Part shown: one piece after another, positions 22,281 through 34,423 of the stretch
How the letters are laid out: every line of letters begins with the position of its first letter
Numbering within the stretch: the stretch's first letter is position 1
Source of the DNA: Ehretia macrophylla
Lineage: Eukaryota > Streptophyta > Magnoliopsida > Boraginales > Ehretiaceae
DNA length: 64,000 nucleotides
Reading direction: 5' to 3'
Assembly: GCA_037974665.1 (NCBI GenBank)
Contig: CM075770.1
Location: forward strand, 98,000,850-98,064,849
Program-made: the position numbers and the translations under genes
Notes under the pieces: generated by a model
Databases searched by the model: none
What the model saw: only the letters and a program-made list of their open reading frames with translations
Told to the model about the DNA's origin: nothing

Positions 22281-23348
22281 TGACACCTGTTTTCTTCATA
22301 TTACTTGTCTTTCTCTTTCTTACAAATTGTTTCCTATCAATAAAATTCTTGCTTACCTAACCAAAAAAAAAAATCACATCTGTTCTTTTATTAAAGTAAT
22401 TTTATTTGCTTCCAGCATTAACACTTTTTTTTTTTGTCAGAGCTTCCAGTATTAATACAAGTATTTGTTAATGGAAGGCACCATCAAGAACAAGAAATCA
22501 CATTCATATTTTGTAGTTTAAGGTATTATTTAGTTAAAGTGAAAACTTCCATGCATGCAATGTGCCAAGCGCACTCTTGGTTATAATTTACGCACTTCAC
22601 CATATAATTAGCTATGACATACTAAGTTTTTTAACATTTCATTTTATAATTTTGTAAATGGAATTGTTATTAGATAGATAATATCATTTACGAGTCCATA
22701 CGCATGAAATATTACATGTATAATAGTATAGAGTTGATCAACCATGACTAGTCTTGGCTCTTTGTTCTTTCAAGCCATCCTTTCAACCTAACAATTGGCT
22801 AAAAAATGCATCCTTACAATATATGACCCGGTTAAAATTTTTCCCAAGTACATAAAAAACCTTTTGTTTAGATATTGGTGTGAAATCAAAACTTCTTCTA
22901 AAAATATTTGTAATGTTTTTCTTATCCACCACTCTTCTCTTCATATATAAATAATTAGAACTTCTATCTTGTACAAAATAATTGTCAAAAGATAATATAG
23001 TGATGACAAATATACAGAGAAAGAAAAATAAAATAAATTCTATAAATTTCTCTTATTCATTTTTGGTTTGAGTTAGCTTTATTTATAGGATTTCAAATCT
23101 TCTAGATTCATAGGCTCTGACATAATCACATTAGCTGTTTTATCACACTCAGTTTCAAATTATGTTTTGAAATTATGTTTGTTGTATTTTGAGTTTATTG
23201 TTGTGTAATTCTTATGGCTTATCTTCATTTGTTCACTATAGTAACTATTTGTATAAATTGTTGTAATCGCTCAATTAATGAAATATAGAAAAATACTTTA
23301 GCTAAGTGGATGGCTCAAAAACTAATTTCATCTGCACTTATGGGGGCG
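22281..23348. other. AT-rich tail of unit A with copia-like end
   Basis: No gene. It ends in cttatgggggcgtg, a purine tract of the type that precedes a copia 3' LTR, immediately before the tgttgaattataataaata start of the next unit. This suggests the unit joints are old copia LTR borders. The last part, from about 22840, is also present in unit B. Confidence 0.45.
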
Positions 23349-23507
23349 TGTTGAATTATAATAAATAATACAATTAACCCCTTTCTAACAGCTTAAATTT
23401 TAAATGAGGTGCTCACTTAATATTAGCAATATAAAGGCCTTAACATAACCACAGTAGCTGATTGCATAGGTTTTGATATAATCATACTAGCCTTTATGAT
23501 TTTCCAA

Positions 23508-23699
23508 AATGTGGCTTTCACGTTCATTCATTCTTCCGATTTTCACATTGATCTATATTGTGACATTCAGCTTCCTTGGTATTGCAAGTTTTACATTCAT
23601 TTGTATTACAAGTTCCACATTCGTTCATATCATGATATTTACATTTATCCATATTGTGGCTTTCTCACTTGCTCATATTATAGCTTTTATGCTAGTGAA
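23508..23699. repeat. 24-bp minisatellite, unit B (8 copies)
   Basis: Eight consecutive 24-bp units can be laid out here; most start tat(t/c) and end (t/c)ca or ttg. The 24-bp period equals eight codons, so frames through it encode an 8-residue periodic, Tyr/His- or Ile/Phe-rich peptide. This is probably incidental. Confidence 0.8.
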
Positions 23700-23869
23700 T
23701 ATTCATTAGTGAGTACTTTATAACACTCCCTATTGAAAATTCACTACAAAAGTATATTTTATCAAAAACTTTGCCAAGAAAAACCTAATAGGTAAAAACT
23801 TGACTAAAAAAAGTGATTACACTATTCTTACAATGATATATAACATACTTGGTCTATCTTATTAAAATA

Positions 23870-24073
23870 TTACCATGAAAAACCCAATAAGGAAAAACCC
23901 TTAGTAAACAAATTTATTGGATTTTCACTTGAGTGTACTTGTTGAATATCAATGACACAACTAGTTTGAATCTTATAAACATAGACAAATTTCAAAGATA
24001 CATGTTTTGTTTCTTCACATTCAATATAGCCAACTTTGATTTGTGTATTATAGACGTCAAAATTTACAATCAC
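23870..24073 (-). mobile_element. Ty1/copia RNase H remnant, unit B
   Basis: Same fragment as at 13411-13656 (text like TKHVSLKFVYVYKIQTSCVI), part of the unit's copia-derived block. Fossil. Confidence 0.75.
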
Positions 24074-24199
24074 AAATTTGTAGACACCAACAATCTATAC
24101 GGTCAAAAGGCAAAAAGAGTGACGTGAGTATTGACACTAGTGTAGTGTCGGCCAAAGACGCTCGAACACTCAAGTCAGTGATTTATTGGGAGGTGTATA

Positions 24200-27133
24200 T
24201 GTAACACCCCGATCCCTCATGAGACCGGAGCCCTGATCCAAATCCTGAGGTCAAGAAAAACGAGAAAAAATGGACAGAGTTTCCCCTATACTTAGGTCAT
24301 ACCAAAACCTACACTCAGAAGAAATAGCCACAACAACAATATACAGATATTCATGCATGCATTTCCTTTACTTACTGAAATACTAAGGTCATAATTCCGA
24401 TTATCATACCACTCTAATATTTTATACTTATCTAACTTAGATATTAAGTTATTCAACCAACTTTAACTTTAAGGTAAACTTATAGTATTCCCCGTTAAAA
24501 AGGTAGATTTAGTTTCATTTATTTAACAAAATAGATTATAACATCATAGGTTAGGAGTGCAAAAAGAAACCAAACATTAACTAAGTTATTCCATACCACT
24601 ATTCTAGGAGAACTTGTCACTTAATTACATGCTTTACAACCAAGATATATACAAGGTACGCAGGCCTCAAAAGAATACATAATAATCATAAATTTACATT
24701 GAGCAACCAACTAGAACCAACACAAGCACTCAGGGAGACTCCCGAGCCTCCTCCTCCGCAGCCTCGGGAGGAACTGAACCTGCCTCCCCTAAAATGGTTA
24801 AAAGGAGGGAATGAGCAAACATTGTTGCTCAGTGAGGGAGGTGAATAGATATCTGGGGAGTTTTGAAAACCTTTCGTGCAATACAATTAAATCACATAGT
24901 CAATAACAAAGGAAAAATTCTAACTCAAAATAAAAAGGTTATGTACCACACTTAAATGGACTACATATTCGAACTTTAACTACATTTAACTATTTAAAGA
25001 CAATAAAGCAATCACAATAACTCAGTTAACTTTATTAAACTAATATACAATAATGAACTATCTAGCAACCATTAAAGAAAGTAATCCAGCACGAGAAGAC
25101 TAATACAACAGGACAACCCAAGAATACCATTTCAAGACAATGTGTTATTCAAGAAAACAAGTTAGATAACACACATACAAAAGAATATAGACAATGGTAA
25201 CTCTCCAAGGACTTAGGGCCCAAGCAAGAGTTACACGATAAAAGGATACAGCTCGATAACCCTTATCACTCCAATTTTATCGTGTAACTCTCGCTTGGGC
25301 CCTAAGTCCTTAGATACAACTCGATAACCTTTATTACTCCAATTCCTTGAACCATGAACCACGAACCACGAACTTGATCTCGATATGATGGCATCTTAAA
25401 CACCAATGGGTACTCCGGATGTACCCGATACCTACGACCCAACACCCATTGGCAATCTCTGGACTAAGCGAGTGAGGGAATAAGGTACGGAGCTAGAGTA
25501 ACCAACCCTGATAAGCCCGATGCTGGCAATAGAGGCTCATCGCATCCGCCCCAATGATGAGGTTGCGCAACCATCGAAACGATAACACAAATAACAATAA
25601 CAATATAAACAAGATAATTCGATAGACGCATAATCGAGGGACAACAAAGTAGGTTGTCTTTGCACGTAAGTTACAATATATAAGCAACACAACAACCAAT
25701 AAATCCACATGAGAAAAGAACTCCAAGCTATTATCAACATTAAATCTAACTTTGTGACTTTTCCCCTTGGTCCATTAGTTCAATTTGAAGCACATACGAA
25801 ACACAAATTACATAATTCACAGACCAACTATTCTACCCTTCTAAAGACACTTTATGACACCATCTAAAGCTAGAAAAGTTCATTTTTATCTACATCTATC
25901 ACAAAAGCCCCAAAAGCCCTTTAGTCACTTTACACTACAACTACCCAAACCACTCATTAATTCAATATCATAAAAGTATTTCAGACACTACCTAACATAA
26001 TAAACATCAATCAAGGCATTCAAACACACCCGGATAACCAATCTACCTATGGCCCCTTTAGTGTTCAATTCAATTTAAGCAAGTTTATTCAAGTTCTAAT
26101 CATTTTAAACTCTAACCTAAGTTCAATAACATCTATAGCATCATTAGATATCATACAATTAAGCTCATAATCAAGAATTAACAAAAAGAAAGAAAAATAC
26201 TATTCATTGTCTTCTACATATAACCATTTGCAAGAATTCTCAATCCAATCCAATAAACAACTCAAAGCAAGTCATTGTAGCTAGTAAGCACTATTATATA
26301 CAATAAACAAGCACTATATACACATATATGAACAAATCTAAGAATTTCAAAACAAGATAAAAACTTTGAAAATGCAAGAATATGCAATCCCTCACCAACT
26401 AAGGGTTGAAAAAGAACGGATCAAGCTTGATTTTCCTTAGACCACCTCCAAAATGCCTAGAAGATCACACAAATGCTAGCCCTAAGATTTTTTCTACCTT
26501 TTTTCCTTACCTTGAAGCCGACGGCCTCTTGGACTTTTTTGCTTTTATTTTGTGTTATTGTTTTGTGTATTTAGTGTATGTATGTGTATATAAGATATAT
26601 AGATAGATATATGTAATAGTTGGGCCTTGTTTTACTTAAGGAAAATGCAAAGCAATCTAGTTTTAAAGCCCAAAGTTGAGCTAAGTTAAAAGAAGCCCAA
26701 ACAAGCAATCTAGTTTTCTACTATTCATACGATACATATAACAATTTTTTTACCCGTCTTCCCGAAGTGTTATGGAAGTAAAAATTATGAACGTATACCC
26801 AAAATTACTTATATAATAAGGGAAAAATATGAGATCCGTAAAATAAAATACTTTAATTTTTACCCCGGGCTCAAGGTTCATTTTAAAATGATGAAAATAA
26901 GTCTACTAAATATAAGAATCCATCCTATTTAATAAAAATATCAAAATAATAGGTTAATTATTTTATTTGAATTTGTTAAATGTTAGTTGCATTTTTTGAA
27001 AGAAATATATAAAGTAAGCTACTAAATAATTGTAAGGCTTTGTAAACACATATGCACATATAAACACTTAAAATAACACATAATTATATGCAAATATGTA
27101 TAATATGCTACATGCTAGGTCCAGGGTATCACA
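24200..27133 (-). mobile_element. 3' LTR of element 2
   Basis: The LTR has TG...CA ends. It contains the conserved short blocks shared by the long LTRs here: AACAAAGTAGG near 25640, GGTTGCGCAACC near 25560, and the TACTCCGGATGTACCC block near 25409. It also contains a foldback at 25209-25309 that is absent from the other LTR. No host gene. Confidence 0.85.
25209..25309. repeat. 35-bp inverted repeat (foldback) unique to the 3' LTR
   Basis: Arms 25209-25243 and 25275-25309 are inverted copies with one mismatch around a 31-base loop. The loop sequence (gatacagctcgataaccc) is directly repeated just after the right arm. The other LTR has a single arm at the matching place (about 31918), so this is a local templated inverted duplication. 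Confidence 0.85.
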
Positions 27134-28670
27134 CTCTCCCACCTTTAAGAAAATTGTGTCATCGTAATTCCTTATTCTCAAAAGAATCCTACATTATATG
27201 TAGTAACTCCGGTCGGAACTGTTGCCGAAGAAGTGCAGTACCCAAGAATACCAACAAGAATACCCACAATAACATCACTAAGAAATCCAATAAGAATACC
27301 AGAAGAATCGCACAGAAGAAATCTTATATAAGGTAGCCAAATAAAGGCTCCTATGAAAATACTGGTTAGAAGTCCGAATATGAGTATCATATAAGAATCT
27401 CATCTATTAATGTTGAGGAAATACCAATAGGAAATATATATATATATGAATATGAAGGAAATACCATACACGAGGTCCCGAATAAGAAATCCAAATACGG
27501 GCCATTTAAAGAACACTAGCTGAACACCTCTGAGTGAGAACTCCTCCAAATAGGAGTATTATACAAGAATTTCATACATGATGCCAAGTAAGAAATCCAT
27601 CTGAGATTCCCGGGTGAATATTACTGATGGAAATATTGCTAAAGACTAACTGTCATCAAATAACTCCCTGCAAGAAGGCTAAAGAGAATACCCCACAAGA
27701 AGCTCAACCATAACCAACATCTCCCTGTAGGTTACAAGTCATGCACATGAATATTTCTAAATGTCTCAATGCCAGATACACAAGTATAAGCAATTATAAA
27801 TTTGAGTTATATTAACATATAAGAATTCATTCTTGTCCTTACTCATTCCGCGAAGCACTATTTCTTAGTCGACGATGTAGACTACGGATGGCTCCTGACG
27901 AACAGTGGCCCTCTCTACGGTACTTCTCTAGGTGGCCCCGTTGATTTTGAGCTGCCATTTGGGGCAATCCTTGACCCAATGCTAGTGGCTCCCACAACCC
28001 ATGCATTGCCCTGCCTTTTTCCAACATTTTAAAATGACATGGCCCTGATGTTTACAATAAGTACAGTAGGGGGTCGGAAGAGGTCATTTACCTAGTTGAC
28101 TCGGGTCGGCATCAGATTTAGCTTTCTGTTTCTCCTCTCATGGTACCACAGTCGTGGTCTCCCGCTGGAGTAGACTCTCGAGTACTTGTGCCAATCCAAC
28201 CAATGTCTCGGCCATCTGAACTAGTATCTGCACCTGTTCGTCTACGAAGGTTGTTCACTAACCCCCTCTTACTGTGAACTTCCACCTTTAGGTTGCCTGC
28301 TATTCACCATATTTTCTTTGCTCTATAGGGGGAAGAGATTACTTACCAGTTCAAAGGGTAATGCATGCATATAGTAGGAGGCATATAAGATACATAAACT
28401 AAACAAATATACAGTGCAGGAATACACATAGTCAGATGCTTGCATATCTAGCATGTTCCTCAGGTTAACATAGTGAAGCATGTAGTCACTTATATCAATA
28501 CATAAGTATAGCATATAAGAGCACATTTTCAATCAAGCAACACAACAATCTCACATGCAAGCACACATATTTATTTAAGAACACACTTCACATGCACGTA
28601 CTCGAGGATTACTACTCGCCAGTCCGAGGACCCTGTCCCTGCTAAGATTTAACTATACTTTGATACCATT
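27134..28670 (-). mobile_element. Interior of element 2 with gag zinc-knuckle trace
   Basis: The purine tract AAAGGTGGGAGAG (minus strand, 27134-27146) adjoins the 3' LTR. At about 27940-28060 (minus strand) there is a trace of the gag zinc-knuckle region. No RT or integrase is recognisable. 27150-27840 consists of gaataccaataagaatacc-like repetitive sequence. Confidence 0.65.
28658..28668 (-). other. Primer-binding site of element 2
   Basis: The minus strand reads TGGTATCAAAG, an initiator-Met-type primer site, two bases from the 5' LTR end. Confidence 0.8.
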
Positions 28671-28858
28671 TGTAACACCCCGATTCCTCACGAGACCGGA
28701 GCTCCGATCCAAATCCCGAGGTCACCAAAAATGAGGAAAAACGAACAGAGTTTCCCTTGTACTTAGGCCAAACCAAAACCTGCACTCAGAAGAAATAGCC
28801 ATAACAATAATATACAAACATTCATGCATGTATTTCCATTAGTTACTGAAATACTAAG

Positions 28859-29769
28859 TGAAGAGAATAAGATACAACATATCATAGGTTCAAGATTGTT
28901 GAAGAATGTCATGGATAACATGTTAAGGCCGAACCATGCACGGCACATTTCAAAAAATTTCAAGCATTCTAAGCATGTATCAACATGTATACTTCAAACT
29001 ATGTCTATAAAACTAATATATATGCATTATATATCTACTATACATAATGTACAAAAGGTTTGAAGATATACCTTTAGAAGATTTCCGAATGGTAGATACA
29101 AGGTTTGATAAAATGAACTCCTTGAATCCTTCTAACTTGAAGGCTCTAGATTAGTCCACCAAGCATCCAAAGTCCACCAACACTCTTGAAGACTAAAAGT
29201 GCTAGTAATGTATTCAAGAAATATAGCTATGTATATTATTTGTTTTTGCAAAAGGAAAAGCTTTTTCTTTCTTCTAGCTATGGCTGAAAACAACCATGAA
29301 GAAGATGAAGTTTTTCTCTCTCTTGCACCTAGTATGTGCCGTGTGTGTGTTGGCTTAGAGGAGAGAGAAGTTGTCTTCAAATTAGTTTAATATAATCACC
29401 ATTATGTTATCATTAATCATGCAAAACAACCAATCAAAATAGCTTGCTTGAATGGAAGACAAGATTACCTCTTTTGCATGGCTTTGGATTGTAATAATTA
29501 CAATCTAAAGGTTGTTTTTTCACTCTCCTACAACTTGTAAAAGCAATCATTACAATCTAATGACAAAAAGGTGTTTTGATTTAATCAAGATTAAATCTCC
29601 ACCTTTAATTCAAATCATTGGATAAGATTAATCTTAGGATAGATGACATGGACAATCCAATCATCCTATTAGCCTAGTCATACGCCACATGTGCTACTTT
29701 ATCGAATGATTTATTTTGTCATTTAATGACTAGGATTGATGACATGACATTTCTTAAATCATATCATCT

Positions 29770-29828
<59 letters not shown>

Positions 29829-31094
29829 CCTATACATATATATATATATATAATTAATTTTGTTTATTGTAATCTCTATTAGAATAATTACATTGAAACA
29901 ACTTTTCAATATTTATAGTTTAGCCCCAAAACTTTTGGTATTTATATTTTGACCCCAAAATTTTGTAAAACTATACTTTTGGCCCAAAGCCAAATCTAGA
30001 TGACTCTTAACACTTTAAAGTCATTAACCACATTATACAAGTTTCCTGCGAACTTATTCTTGATGCTTATTAGTGTGTGACTTTCTAGATTCATAACCGC
30101 AGACCGATGAGGGACCATTAAACCTCTTAATCTATTTTAGGAATGTCTCCGTCATTATCCGAAATACCCTAATGTTCATGAGTGATGCACTAGCAACAAA
30201 CGTATGTATACGATAATGAAGACTCGGTCTTTTATGAATCCATTTACTATCGGAAATTACCGTGCAGTCTGATCCTTCTATTAAAATGTCCCGATCGGGA
30301 AAAGGACCATGAAATGGTTAAATCCACCTCCAATTCTATGAATAGATCCAAAACGGCAAAACGAGAGATAACTACCATGGAAAAGCTCATTCCATCAATC
30401 TCATACTTGCCTTGGCCAATGACTTCCTCGTTTACCAACCAATTTCAAATATCATAGGACATCACCTCTCAACAGAGGTTAACAGATCCTATCTTGACAA
30501 TTACCTATTAGTCTATATCACAAGACTAAAATGCGAAAGGTCGTAACTCACCTTATAGAAGGAAGGTATAGTCCAGACATTATATTTAGACTCTGATATA
30601 CCCAGCAGCCATAATTTCTCAAGTCTGAGGATTAATTTGCATAATTCTCAACTAAATAGTAAACTATTAACTTGAAACCATGTAGTTTACTATTTATCAT
30701 CACATTCAATGATCCTACCACTGACGATCACTCATATGTATATTAGTCCACATCCCATGTTGTTCTGCACTTCGCATACCATCCTTTATCATTAATATCA
30801 CTATGTTAATCAAATGTAATAACATAAGGTAACCCGTACTCGATTATTCTAGTCCCGGTGAAATAATCTGAAGGGTTATGATTCAAATATTAATGTTTAT
30901 CATATCAAAGAAAGACAGCGAAGTATTCTAAACCCTTTTAGAATATTTTTCTTCTCCGATAAACACTAGGGACACATTCATATCAATGCATAGAATATGA
31001 ATATTCAAAAATATCATTGTGTATATAAACACATATATTCTTATTAAACCCAATTGGGTCATCTAATCTATAGCATTAGGGTATATCCTTAACA
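28859..31094 (-). mobile_element. Solo LTR, probably Ty1/copia, nested in element 2
   Basis: The ends are tgaagagaataagatac and atatccttaaca (TG...CA), flanked by CTAAG (28854-28858) and CTAAT (31095-31099), a 5-bp duplication with one mismatch. It is bounded exactly by where the two element-2 LTRs stop matching. It holds no gene; a (TA)n run lies at 29779-29823. The family is inferred from LTR style only. Confidence 0.7.
29779..29823. repeat. (TA)n microsatellite
   Basis: An AT dinucleotide run inside the nested solo LTR. Confidence 0.95.
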
Positions 31095-34000
31095 CTAATG
31101 TCATAATTCTGATTATCATATCACTCTAATAATCTCTACTTATCTAACTTAGACATTAAGTCATTCAACCAACTTTAACTTTAAGGTAAACTTATAGTAT
31201 TCCCCTTTAAAAAGGTAGATATAGTTTCATTCCTTTAAAAAATATATTATAACATTCTAGGTTAGGAGTGCAAAAGGAAACCAAGTATTAACTAAGTTAT
31301 TACAAATCACTATTCTAGGAGAACCTATCTTTTAATTACATGATTTTCAACCAAGATAAATACAAGGCACGCAGGCCTCAAAAGAATACATAATAATCAC
31401 AAATTTATATTGAGCAACCAACTAGAACCAACATAAGTACTCAGGGAGACTCCCGAGCCTCCTCCTCCATAGCCTCGGGAGGAACTGAACCTACCTTACC
31501 TGAAATGGATAGAAAGAGGGAGTGAACAAACATTGTTGCTCAGTAGGGGAGGGGAACAGATATCCGGGGCGTTTTGAAAACCTTTCTTGCAATTCAATTA
31601 AATCACATGGTCAATAACAAAGGAAAAATTCTAACACAAAATAAAAAAGGTTATGTACCACACCTAAATGGACTACATATTCGAACTTTAACTACATTTA
31701 ACTATTTAAAGACAATAAAGCAATCACAATAACTCAATTAACTTTATTAAACTAATATACAATAATCAACTATCTAGCAACCATTAAAGAAGGTAATCCA
31801 GCAAGAGAATACCAGTACAACAAGACAACCCAAGAATACCATTTCAAGACAATGTGTTATTCAAGAAAACAAGATAGATAACACATACAAAAGAATACAG
31901 GCAATGGTAACTCTCCAAGGACTTAGGGCCCAAGCGAGAGTTACACAATAAAACAATACAACTCAGTAACCCTTATCACTCTAATTCCTCGAACCACGAA
32001 CTCGATCTCGATATGTCGGCATCTCAAACACCAATAGGTACTCCAGATGTACCCAATACCTACGACCCAACACCCCTAGCAATCTCCGGACCAGGCAAGT
32101 GAAGGAATAGGGTACAAAGCTAGAGCAACCAACCCTAGCAAGCCCGATGCCGCCCAGAGAGGCCCATTGCATCCACCTCGATGATTAGGTTGCACAATCA
32201 TCGAAACGATAACACAAATAACAATAACAATATAAACAAGATAATTCGATAGACATATAATCGAGATACAACAAAGTAGGTTGCCCTTGCACATAAGTTA
32301 CAATATATAAGCAACACAACAGCCAATAAATCCATATGAGAAAAAAACTCCAAGCTATTACCAACATTAAATCTAACTTTGTGACTTTTCCCCTTAGTCC
32401 ATTGGTTTAATTTGAAGCACATATGAAACACAAATCACATAATCCATAGACCAACCATTTTACCCTTCTAAGGATACTTTAGGACACCATCTAAAGCTTG
32501 GAAAGTTCATTTTTATCTACATCTACCACAAAAGCCCCAAAAGCCCCTTAGTCACTTTACACTACAACTACCCAAATGACTCATTAATTCAATGCCATAA
32601 AAGCATTTTAGACACTACCCAACATAATAAACACCAACCAAGGCATTCAAACACACCCGGATAACCAATCTACCTATGGCCTCTTTAGTGTTCAATTCAA
32701 TTTAAGCAAGTTTATTCAAGTTCTAATCATTTTAAACTCTAACCTAGGTTCAATAACATCTATAGCATCATTAGATATCATACAATTAAGCTCATAATCA
32801 AGAATTAACGAAAAGCCCTAAAAAATACCATTCATTGTCTTCTACACATAACCATTTGCAAGAATTCTCAATCAAAGCCAATAAACAACTCAAAACAAGT
32901 CCTTGTAGCTAGTAAACACTATTATATACATTAAACAAGCATTATATACACATATATCAACAAATCTAAGAATTTCAAAACAAGATAAAATTTTTGAAAA
33001 TGCAAGAATATGTAATCCCTCACCAACTAAGGGTTGAAGAAGCAAGGATCAAGCTCGATTTGCCTTAGACCACCTCCAAAATGCCTAGAAGATCACATAA
33101 ATGCTAGCCCTAAGAATATTTCTACCTTTTTTCCTTACCTTGAGGCCGATGGCCTCTTTGCCTTTTTTGCTTTTAGTTTGTGTTATTTTTTTGTGTGTAT
33201 TTAGTATATGTATGTATATATAAGATATATAGATAGATATACGTAATAGTTGGGCCTTGGTTAAGTTAAGAAAATTGTAAAGTAATCTAGTCTTAAAGCC
33301 CAAAGTTGAGCTAAGTTAAAAGAAACCCAACCAAGCAATCTAGTTTTCTACTATTCATACGATACATATAGCAATTTTTCTACCCGTCTTGCCAAAGTCC
33401 TATGCAAGTAAAAATTATGAAAGTATGCCCAAAATCACTTATATAATAAGGAAAAAATATGAGATCTTTATGAACATATGCCCAAAATCACTTATATAAT
33501 AAGGAAAAAAATACGATATCCGTAAAATAAAATACTTTAATTTTTACCCCGGGCTCAGGGCTTGTTTTAAAATGATAAAAATGAGTCTACTAAATGTAAG
33601 AAACCATCCCATTTAATAAAAATATCAAAATAATAGGTTAATTATTTTATTTGGATTTGTTAAATGTTCGTTGCAATTTTTGAAAGAAATATAAAAAGTA
33701 AGCTACTAAATAAATGTAAGGCTAAAGTAAACACAAATACACATATAAATACTTAAAATAACACATAATTATATGCAAATATGTATAATATGTTACATGC
33801 CAGGTCCAGGGTATCACAATATAAATATGAGAAGAGGTGAATATAAGGAAGATTAGGGGAACTACTGTAGTAGGAGACACGGAGTATAGGGTGGGCTATT
33901 GATAAAGAGGGGGAAATAATGAGTATTGCTAGAAGTAGTGAATACTCGATGCCCTTCCCTTGGTGTAGGCGTGGCCTATTTATAGTTATCGGTAGGCCGG

Positions 34001-34423
34001 GAGCCCATAGACTCTAGGATTGTATCCCTTGAGAATTCCTATGAATCCATCGTTACTTATCCATTAGAATGATGATAAGGTTAGATCATACACCTAGTAT
34101 GTCATTGTCGTCCACTTACGGTAGATTAGGTAATTGAGTTGTCTTTATGATCTTATATCCTTAGATATCTGAAGAGTTCAAGCCCTATTCGAATTCATCA
34201 TCGATTATCCATATGTAGTGGTATCGATACCCGGGTTCACCTAAGGGCCTTGGCCCACGGTGAGCTTACTATAGGGTATCCCGTGAGCTATTGGACCGCA
34301 TATGTATCATAGTCCTACTATCATGAGTTGGTAGTAGAACTCATCTTATGGCCTTGGGCTTGTAGTAAGCCTACCATAAGGGTAGCTAGTGATGACCGAA
34401 TTGTTTATGGATTACAGCTCCAC

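Larger units (their letters stand above)
12978..23348 (+). repeat. Unit A of a ~10.4-kb direct repeat array
   Basis: Nearly the whole stretch is matched in the same order and orientation by 51414-61851 (unit C). Partial matches occur at 23349-24199, 33824-34423, 36978-37596 and 49803-51413 (unit B), and at 61852-63149 (unit D). The first 40 or so bases of the unit, present at the starts of B, C and D, are missing here and replaced by the Tat LTR. The unit contains the GDSL-like gene, a chimeric pseudogene and several old elements described separately. Confidence 0.9.
24200..33818 (-). mobile_element. Long-LTR Ty3-like element 2, non-autonomous
   Basis: The left LTR is 24200-27133 and the right LTR 28671-33818 (about 2.9 kb after removing a nested insertion), both tgtaacaccccgat...ggtatcaca. 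The interior is only 1537 bp. The flanks are GTATA (24195-24199) and ATATA (33819-33823), a 5-bp duplication with one mismatch. The primer site and purine tract show minus orientation. There is no pol. The element is broken or inherently non-autonomous. It interrupts unit B. Confidence 0.85.
28671..33818 (-). mobile_element. 5' LTR of element 2, split by a nested solo LTR
   Basis: The LTR begins tgtaacaccccgattcc and ends gggtatcaca. Its nested insertion is 28859-31094. A short direct duplication (about 33410-33535, gcccaaaatcacttatataa twice) distinguishes it from the 3' LTR. The conserved LTR blocks lie near 32030, 32190 and 32270. Confidence 0.85.

Noticed and set aside
12978-23348. The 10.4-kb unit as one intact gene-carrying LTR retrotransposon
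   Set aside because: The joint has a copia-type purine tract and LTR-like start, but no primer site follows a defined LTR and the unit contains independent older insertions, so a tandem genomic duplication fits better.
23496-23723. 75- and 66-codon overlapping ORFs as genes (also 51561, 61999)
   Set aside because: They are translations of a 24-bp minisatellite. The period is a multiple of three, so open frames are expected without a coding role.
24232-24300. CRISPR-like or satellite array among the TGTAACACCCC and similar repeated sequences
   Set aside because: The repeats are LTR ends spaced by kilobases, not regularly interspaced short repeats.
26406-26606. 66-codon ORF with hydrophobic C-terminus
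   Set aside because: Lies inside the element 2 LTR; the matching part of the other LTR has no corresponding frame of note.
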